Shown here piece by piece: positions 58,901-64,000 of a stretch of DNA of 64,000 nucleotides. This DNA is from Tessaracoccus sp. (GTDB lineage Bacteria > Actinomycetota > Actinomycetes > Propionibacteriales > Propionibacteriaceae). The position numbers were made by a program, and so were the translations under genes. The DNA is taken from assembly GCF_016714275.1 (NCBI RefSeq), contig NZ_JADJNP010000001.1, positions 310,001-374,000 on the forward strand, written 5' to 3'. The number at the start of each line of letters is the position of its first letter. Within the stretch, counting starts at the first letter, position 1. The notes under the pieces are model-generated. The model was not told where the DNA came from and made no database searches. It saw only the letters and a program-made list of their open reading frames with translations.

Positions 58901-59332
58901 TCAGTGCTCTGGCATGGGTGTCATTTCCTCATCCAGGAACTTGGTGATGGCGTGGAGTGCTTTCGGTGAGATGTCACCGAGGGTACGTGCGGCGTAGGAC
59001 TTCACTTTCGCCGCACGCATGGAACGAACGAGGTCGAGCTGCGCGGTGACCTTCTCCGGGGTGGTGGCGCCGTCGGCTCCCGTGAGGAAGTCGGTATCGA
59101 CATCGAAGTAGGCGGCGAGTCCCGCGAAGACGGCGGGGTCTTGGACGTGGCGGTGGCCGTTGACCATGTACGTCCAGCGCGATCGCGACAGGTTGACGCC
59201 GCGTTCTTTGAGGAAGTCCGCGATCTGCGAGTAGGTCGGCTCTGCGCCGGTCTCGGCCTCGGCAACGTCCATCAGGAGCCGCAAGCGGTTGGCGAGATCG
59301 ACTGCCGCAGCCTGGTTCTCTTCTTCGGTCAT
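58901..59332 (-). CDS. XRE-family repressor (ImmR-like)
   Basis: This 143-residue protein has an HTH in the middle (TYSQIADFLKERGVNLSRSRWTYMVNGHRHV, followed by AGLAAYFDVDTDFLTG) and a C-terminal helix. ATG 59332 is the start; the longer frame runs through the palindrome array and is rejected. Next to ImmA, it would repress its own operon and the divergent transfer operon by binding the four TTGNGCATGCNCAA sites. Confidence 0.85.
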   Translation of the reverse strand: MTEEENQAAAVDLANRLRLLMDVAEAETGAEPTYSQIADFLKERGVNLSRSRWTYMVNGHRHVQDPAVFAGLAAYFDVDTDFLTGADGATTPEKVTAQLDLVRSMRAAKVKSYAARTLGDISPKALHAITKFLDEEMTPMPEH

Positions 59333-59395
59333 GGCCGCTGACCTCCTTTCCCTGGTGGCGGGCAAGGCATCGCTGTTGTCCACCCCGGAGGGCGG

Positions 59396-59499
59396 TTGTG
59401 CATGCTCAACGCTACTCGTTGGGCATGCACAAATCAAGGCTTGCGCATGCTCAACGGTCGTGCTCCAATGGGAACTCCGACCCGTTTGAGCATGCTCAA
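59396..59499. promoter_or_regulatory. Array of four palindromic operators TTGNGCATGCNCAA
   Basis: Sites at 59396-59409, 59419-59432, 59441-59454 and 59486-59499. The last, TTGAGCATGCTCAA, is a perfect 14-base palindrome. Start-to-start distances are 23, 22 and 45 bases, all multiples of about 22.5. The array sits between the XRE operon and the ArdC operon in a 388-base gap. The rest of that gap (59500-59720) shows only the SD of the 59721 gene. Confidence 0.85.
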
Positions 59500-59720
59500 T
59501 TGCCTGCTTGGGTGGGTCGCTCTCGCCAGAGAGGAGGCGAACAATGCTGGCTCTCGCGCCCATCCCGCGCGGCTCCTCACGGGGGCACGCCGCTATGCCA
59601 GGCCGCCCAGTAGGGCTGGCCCGGCAGGTGCGCTCTCGCCGTGGCGGGAGGGGGTGCCTACCTCAAAGGTGTACCGCCGCGCCCACGAGCGTCGTGGCGG
59701 TCGCGAGAGGAGACCCGGTC

Positions 59721-60797
59721 ATGGCATCGACACCCGAGCAGCGGGCGGCGCGTGAAGCGAAGCTCGACGAGCTGCACGAGAAGCTGACGAGCGCCGTTGA
59801 GCAGCTCGTCTCCGGCGACGACTGGCGCGACGCCCTCGCGTTCGCGGCCAGGTTCCGCTCCCGCTCGTTCAACAACACGATGCTGATCTGGGTGCAGCAC
59901 CAGGCCGGTTTCGAGGCCGGCCGCGTGCCCGAACCATTCCCGACCTTGGTTGCGGGGTATCGGCAGTGGCAAGGGCTGGGGCGTCAGGTGATGAAGGGCC
60001 AGCCGGGCTACATGATCTTCGCTCCGGTCACGGGCAGGTTCGCCACCTCTACGCCGTCGGATTCTGGTTCGTGGCGGCGGCTGGGGCCGCGGGAGAAGCC
60101 GAAGCCCGGTGAGGTGGTGCGCTCCCGCATGGTCGGTGCCCGACCGGCCTATGTCTGGGATGTCTCCCAGACCGACGGCGAATCCCTCCCCACGACGCCT
60201 GCGCCGGTGTTGTTGGAGGGCGAAGCCCCCGCAGGGCTCTGGGACGGTCTCGCCGCGCAGATTCGAGCAGCCGGGTTCGAGGTCGTCTCGGTGCCGGACG
60301 AGATGGCGATCATGGGTGCGAACGGCATGACCGACCACGAAACCCGGACGGTGTCGGTACGGGAGAACATGTCGCCTGCGGCGCAGGTGAAGACGCTGGC
60401 GCACGAGCTCGCGCATGTGATGATGCACGATCCCGACGACGTGGAGGTGCGGCAGCACCGCGGTATCCGCGAGGTCGAAGCCGAGTCGGTGGCGCTGATG
60501 ATCGGTGCCGCGCACGGCATGACCACTGACGGCTACACGATCCCGTACGTCTCGACCTGGGCGGCCCACGCCGATGACAAGGAGCCCGCGCAGATCGTGC
60601 AGGCCACCGGCGAGCGGGTGCGCAAGGCGGCGCTGGCGATCCTCGATCAGCTCGACACCCTGCAGCTCGGCGACGGTACCCCTCCCGGGCTCGAACGCGA
60701 CACCCCAACCACGGAGAAGCCGACCCGCGCGGCGGCTCGGCAGGTTGAGCCTGACCGGCCACATGCTGCACCGGTGTTGGCGGGACGGGGGCTGTGA
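59721..60797 (+). CDS. ArdC-like antirestriction protein with zinc-peptidase domain
   Basis: This 358-residue protein has an N-terminal ArdC ssDNA-binding-type domain (FNNTMLIWVQHQAGFEAGRVPEPF...WQGLGRQVMKGQPGYMIFAPV) and a C-terminal zincin-like peptidase with LAHELAHVMMHD. ATG 59721 follows AGAGGAG. It is the first gene of the transfer/replication operon and should protect entering single-stranded DNA. TGATG overlap with the next gene gives tight coupling. Confidence 0.9.
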   Translation: MASTPEQRAAREAKLDELHEKLTSAVEQLVSGDDWRDALAFAARFRSRSFNNTMLIWVQHQAGFEAGRVPEPFPTLVAGYRQWQGLGRQVMKGQPGYMIFAPVTGRFATSTPSDSGSWRRLGPREKPKPGEVVRSRMVGARPAYVWDVSQTDGESLPTTPAPVLLEGEAPAGLWDGLAAQIRAAGFEVVSVPDEMAIMGANGMTDHETRTVSVRENMSPAAQVKTLAHELAHVMMHDPDDVEVRQHRGIREVEAESVALMIGAAHGMTTDGYTIPYVSTWAAHADDKEPAQIVQATGERVRKAALAILDQLDTLQLGDGTPPGLERDTPTTEKPTRAAARQVEPDRPHAAPVLAGRGL

Positions 60798-61726
60798 TGC
60801 CTGACCCCTTCGACGTTCTCGCCGCACTCATCCGCGTAGACCGCACCCCGGACCTCGCAGCGGCAGCGCGCAGTCTCGCAACGGCCGGAGTACCCGTGTT
60901 CCCGTGCCAACCGGATGGGAAGCGGCCGCTCACCCGCCGAGGGTTCCTCGACGCGACCAGCGACCTCGCGCAAGTCGCCAAATGGTGGTCGCGCACCCCG
61001 GATGCCAACCTTGGCCTCCCCACCGGCGCACCGTCGGGTGTCGTCGTGGTGGAGGTCGATGTGCACGGCCCAGTCGATGGCCGCGCTGCCTGGCATCGGG
61101 CCTCGTCCGAGGGGCTGGTGGATGGGGCGGGTCTGCTGGTGCAGACCCCGACCGGCGGCACGCACGCCTACTTCCCAGCCGCCCCAGGCACCGAGCAGCG
61201 GTCGTGGCAGGCCGCAGGTGCCGGTGTCGATTTCCGGGGCGACGGCGGCTACATCATCGCCCCACCCTCGCTCCGCACCATCGATGGCACCGTGCGGCGC
61301 TACGAGATCGCCGACCTCGCTGCGCACTCCGTCGGACCCGTCGATGCCGCACGGCTCCGCGACTTTCTCAACCCCCGACCGACTCCGGCGACGCGAAACA
61401 GCGACGGCGCGACCGCGACAGTGGATGCCGAACGGCTCGCCTCTTGGGTCGCTGGGCGCGGTGAGGGCGAACGGAACCGGGGCCTGTTCTGGGCCGCGTG
61501 CCGCCTCGCCGAAAACGGCACCCCACCCTCCGACACGCTCGATGCACTCGGCCCAGCCGCTGCGCAGGCCGGACTCAGCGAGCGGGAGATCGCCACGACC
61601 GTACGTTCGGCCTACCGCGCCACGATGCCCGAATCGACTTCTGCCGGTCGGGCACCGAGCACGGGTCGATGGTGCAGCCGCTCCGCAACATCGCCGGTGG
61701 CCTCTGTCGGGAGGGCGGGGCTGTGA
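60797..61726 (+). CDS. Bifunctional DNA primase/polymerase (prim-pol, AEP family)
   Basis: This 309-residue protein has a prim-pol domain (about 15-190) with VPVFPCQPDGKRPLTRRGFLDAT, GVVVVEVDVHG (the acidic catalytic pair) and QTPTGGTHAYF, DFRGDGGYIIAPPS. The last 100 residues hold a PriCT-like helical region. It is coupled by TGATG to both neighbours. It probably starts element replication or primes DNA after transfer, as prim-pol proteins of actinobacterial ICEs do. Confidence 0.88.
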   Translation: MPDPFDVLAALIRVDRTPDLAAAARSLATAGVPVFPCQPDGKRPLTRRGFLDATSDLAQVAKWWSRTPDANLGLPTGAPSGVVVVEVDVHGPVDGRAAWHRASSEGLVDGAGLLVQTPTGGTHAYFPAAPGTEQRSWQAAGAGVDFRGDGGYIIAPPSLRTIDGTVRRYEIADLAAHSVGPVDAARLRDFLNPRPTPATRNSDGATATVDAERLASWVAGRGEGERNRGLFWAACRLAENGTPPSDTLDALGPAAAQAGLSEREIATTVRSAYRATMPESTSAGRAPSTGRWCSRSATSPVASVGRAGL

Positions 61727-62457
61727 TGCGTGAGACGAGTCCGCGACGGTGGGCTGCGGGGACGGCAGTGGCGGGGACGGTGTTCATCGCCGCTGGGGCG
61801 TTCTGGCTGTCGTTCACCTCACTCGCCGATCTTGCCGCGCGTTCGGGGATCGGGACCGGGCAGGCGTGGGCGTGGCCGCTGATCGTGGACGGCATCATCG
61901 TCGTCGCGACCGTCGCCGTCGTCGCGCTCGCCGGGCAACGCTCCGCCTGGTACCCCTGGGCACTCCTGACCGGTGGCGCGCTCGTCTCGGTCACCGCGAA
62001 CGCAATCCACGCCGTTGTCGCCGCCGACGCCGACGTACCCAGCATCCTCGCCGCCTCCGTCGCAGCCGTACCCCCGGTCGTGCTGCTCGCGATCACCCAC
62101 CTCACCGTCATCCTCACCCGCACCCCAAGTGCCGCACCGGAACCAGAGACGCCGGACCGACACGAGGTCGCCGTGCTCGCCGAGACCTCAGCTGAGCCAG
62201 CGCGGGACGAACTGGAAGCAGCATCCGCATCCGTTGCCGTCCCTGAGCTGGCGTCCGCGCCTACCGACGTCGATTCCCTCGATCCGGCGGATCGCCGAGC
62301 GTTGGGGTGGGAGCTGCGTGAGGCGGGGTGGTCGAACAAGCGGATCGCCCGCGAGCTCGGCGTGCATCCCTCGACCGTGGGCCGCTGGTTCGCCCCCGCA
62401 CACCTTCCCACTGACATCACCGAGTCCGCCGACGAGCGGGAGGAGACAACCCCATGA
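61726..62457 (+). CDS. DUF2637 membrane protein (SpdB-like) with HTH tail
   Basis: This 243-residue protein has four hydrophobic segments in the first 130 residues (TAVAGTVFIAAGAFWLSF, WPLIVDGIIVVATVAVVAL, PWALLTGGALVSVTANAIH, VAAVPPVVLLAITHL), as in DUF2637 transfer proteins of actinomycete plasmids and ICEs. The C-terminus has an HTH (AGWSNKRIARELGVHPSTVGRWF). It is coupled to the next gene by ATGA. Confidence 0.87.
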   Translation: MRETSPRRWAAGTAVAGTVFIAAGAFWLSFTSLADLAARSGIGTGQAWAWPLIVDGIIVVATVAVVALAGQRSAWYPWALLTGGALVSVTANAIHAVVAADADVPSILAASVAAVPPVVLLAITHLTVILTRTPSAAPEPETPDRHEVAVLAETSAEPARDELEAASASVAVPELASAPTDVDSLDPADRRALGWELREAGWSNKRIARELGVHPSTVGRWFAPAHLPTDITESADEREETTP

Positions 62458-62885
62458 ACACCACCGACGGCCCGCAGCACACCGACCCCCGCCATGATCC
62501 GCAGCACGTCGTGCCGACCCCGGCCGACGAGGCACTCTCGGTCCCTCGCGACGGCCCCGACGCTGCCGTCGAGGCCTCGACCACGTCGGAGGCGGTGCGT
62601 GCGGCGCAGGTTGCCCGCACCGAGAAACAGCACGCCGCCGTCGTGGTTCGTGGTCGGGGTGTGGAGTGGGTGCGACCGACCGATCTGATGGCCCGGCATT
62701 CGGCGAACGTCGCCGGGCGCGGCCTGGACTTCCAAGCCGAACTCGCCCGCCGCACCCGCACACCCTTGCGGATCGGGATGCAGGCCGCGCGCGACCGCGC
62801 ACGTCGCCTGCCACCGATCACGGCGTTCGGCCGGCACACAGTCACCACGTCGGCCCCGACACGGCCTGGGGTCGGGATCGGATGA
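62454..62885 (+). CDS. Conserved-context hypothetical protein
   Basis: This 143-residue soluble protein is not assignable to a family. Its N-terminal 55 residues are polar and probably disordered; the rest is Arg-rich (VEWVRPTDLMARHSANVAGRG, ARRTRTPLRIGMQAARDRARRLP). It is in the coupled transfer operon (ATGA with the preceding gene). A nucleic-acid-binding role is a guess from charge only. Confidence 0.65.
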   Translation: MNTTDGPQHTDPRHDPQHVVPTPADEALSVPRDGPDAAVEASTTSEAVRAAQVARTEKQHAAVVVRGRGVEWVRPTDLMARHSANVAGRGLDFQAELARRTRTPLRIGMQAARDRARRLPPITAFGRHTVTTSAPTRPGVGIG

Positions 62886-62978
62886 GGGTGGCAGGTCATG
62901 GTCCAGACGGCAACCACCGCAGGATGGGCGCGTTCGTGGGAGCGGGCGCGCACCTACCTGCCAGGAGGTGCCGACACC

Positions 62979-63857
62979 ATGACCACAACCACCAACCCCA
63001 GCACCGAGTCCTCGCGGGAGGATTTCACGACCGGCGAGGGCCTGCGCGCCTTGCTGCACCGGCTCCACCACGGTGGTGAGGATGCCTGGGTCAATGATCC
63101 GGTCGCGCGCGATCTGATGGAGTTCGCCGCCGAGAAGTACAAGGCACTGGCGCGCAAACACCGCCTCGATACCTGGGAGGCGGTCGCGGCGGCGTTCGAC
63201 GCAATGCAGAACCGCTCCACCCTCGAAGCCGACGACCCGTGGGCGATCATCACCCACGCCGTGCGGATCACCTGCATCTACGAAGAACGCGCCCAAGGCC
63301 TCCTCTGCTCGGTGCATCAGGCACGCCGCTCCCACGTCTCCGCGTTCCACGACCCCGAACGGTTCTCCGACCGCGACACCGCACTGTCCGACTACCACCC
63401 CGCCTTCCACGTCTCCGACGATCTGCCCAGCGACCTTGAGGCCGATCCGCATGATCTGTTGGGTTCGGCGCAGGCCTGCATGTCGGCCACGTCGGCGGCA
63501 GAGGACGCGATCGCGCTGCTGTGCCTGCTCGACTGGCCGACCGACACCGCGCGGGCCTCGGTCGAGCACGTCTGCGGCGCACTCACCAAAGCCGGAACCC
63601 GCCAGTCCGCCTACGAGGCGCTGCGTAGGGATCGGCACGCCCGCGCGCTTCTCGACCTGCCCCGACCCACCTGGACTGCCCTCTTGCGGGCGCTGCTCGG
63701 GAACCCGCACCCCGCCTACGCGACCACCAGTGCAGGCCGTGGGGTGCTGCTGCGGCTCCTGCTCGGCGAGACCTTGGAACTGCTGCTACGCGACGACGAC
63801 CTGATCCTCGCCCTCGCGCTCGCCGCACCCAGAGCCCAGGGCGGTGAGCCACGATGA
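62979..63857 (+). CDS. Hypothetical protein of the transfer operon
   Basis: About 292 residues, mainly helical. The N-terminal region (GLRALLHRLHHGGEDAWVNDPVARDLMEFAAEKY) and the C-terminal region (EDAIALLCLLDWPTDTARASVEHVCGALTKAG) resemble sigma-like helical repeats, but no known domain is recognised. ATG 62979 follows AGGAGGT; an earlier ATG at 62898 would add 27 residues. The stop overlaps the next start by four bases (ATGA). Confidence 0.65.
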   Translation: MTTTTNPSTESSREDFTTGEGLRALLHRLHHGGEDAWVNDPVARDLMEFAAEKYKALARKHRLDTWEAVAAAFDAMQNRSTLEADDPWAIITHAVRITCIYEERAQGLLCSVHQARRSHVSAFHDPERFSDRDTALSDYHPAFHVSDDLPSDLEADPHDLLGSAQACMSATSAAEDAIALLCLLDWPTDTARASVEHVCGALTKAGTRQSAYEALRRDRHARALLDLPRPTWTALLRALLGNPHPAYATTSAGRGVLLRLLLGETLELLLRDDDLILALALAAPRAQGGEPR

Positions 63858-64000
63858 CCGACCCGCAGACCGGTATCCAGCTCGACCGGGCCGTCGACTC
63901 CCTGATCGTCGGCAAGCGCCACCGCACCGACCTCGGCGACATCGAAACCCTCGCCGCGTCCATCGACCGCGACGGTCTGTTGCCCCGTTGACGATCACTA
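63854..64000 (+). pseudogene. ParB-like protein N-terminus, apparent single-base frameshift, cut by window end
   Basis: The frame codes for MTDPQTGIQLDRAVDSLIVG, then KRHRTDLGDIETLAASIDRDGLLPR, then TGA at 63989. The segment ETLAASIDRDGLL is the N-terminal ParB/Srx motif, which should continue P-L-T-I-T. Adding one C to the CCCC run at 63983-63986 restores exactly PPLTIT to the window end. So this is most likely an intact ParB-like gene with a sequencing error, or a fresh frameshift. Confidence 0.65.

Noticed and set aside
59396..59499. Short CRISPR-like array
   Set aside because: Repeats are only 14 bases and palindromic, spacers are 8-31 bases and no cas genes are near.
59333..59563. N-terminal extension of the XRE protein with repeated EHAQ peptides
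   Set aside because: The repeats are the translated palindromic operators; the ATG at 59332 begins the real protein.
61575..63710. A 711-codon minus-strand open frame
   Set aside because: Antisense to the prim-pol, DUF2637 and following genes, which are translationally coupled on the plus strand.

Overview
The window is high-GC DNA with actinobacterial gene content: 13E12/DUF222-type HNH nuclease, a RAT-controlled bgl PTS in GC-rich context, an MmyB-like regulator, MAB_1171c-type membrane protein and DUF2637/prim-pol mobile-element genes. The sugar-acid/cyclitol gene set would fit a Propionibacteriales or Micrococcales member, but no rRNA or other marker gene is present, so genus is not assignable. 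No rRNA, tRNA or CRISPR array was seen.

Region 1 (1-31 kb) is a large cyclitol (myo-inositol and probably other inositol isomers) catabolic region. It holds five Gfo/Idh/MocA dehydrogenases, three intact TIM-barrel IolE/IolH-type isomerase/dehydratase genes plus one remnant, a sugar ABC importer with a second, orphan binding protein, four LacI regulators, and the iolC-iolB-iolD core. A GntR/UTRA regulator sits divergent to iolC. Its likely operator (core ATTTGTNCTNACATA) also lies in front of a transaldolase-family gene (followed by a formate/nitrite-type channel) and in front of a zinc alcohol dehydrogenase. Neither iolJ (class II aldolase) nor iolA (malonic semialdehyde dehydrogenase) is in the window. 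This suggests, as inference, a variant lower pathway in which the transaldolase-like protein cleaves the deoxyketogluconate phosphate and the dehydrogenase reduces malonic semialdehyde to 3-hydroxypropionate for export.

Region 2 (31-38 kb) carries an MFS transporter, a MATE exporter plus FAD-reductase-like pair behind an iron-box-like site, and a beta-glucoside PTS (EIIBCA) with an RAT antiterminator leader and a BglG/LicT gene. The bglG gene loses its last residues at about 37.9 kb, where foreign DNA begins.

Region 3 (about 37.9 kb to the end) looks like one integrative element. It opens with arsenic resistance (aquaporin, ArsC, ArsC, ArsR-ArsC fusion), ChrA, an ArsR/SmtB sensor with a P-type ATPase, and a six-gene minus-strand metal/stress operon (HMA protein, P-type ATPase, cupin, quinone oxidoreductase, Crp/Fnr regulator, P-type ATPase). 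A restriction-modification-like operon follows (excisionase-type HTH, two methyltransferases, and a frameshifted helicase with a GIY-YIG-like domain). Next comes a four-gene switch (XRE, ImmA/IrrE protease, seven-helix-type membrane protein, alpha/beta hydrolase). Across an array of four TTGNGCATGCNCAA operators lies a divergent transfer/replication operon (ArdC-like, prim-pol, DUF2637, two unknowns, ParB-like). The XRE/ImmA arrangement parallels the ImmR/ImmA switch of ICEBs1.
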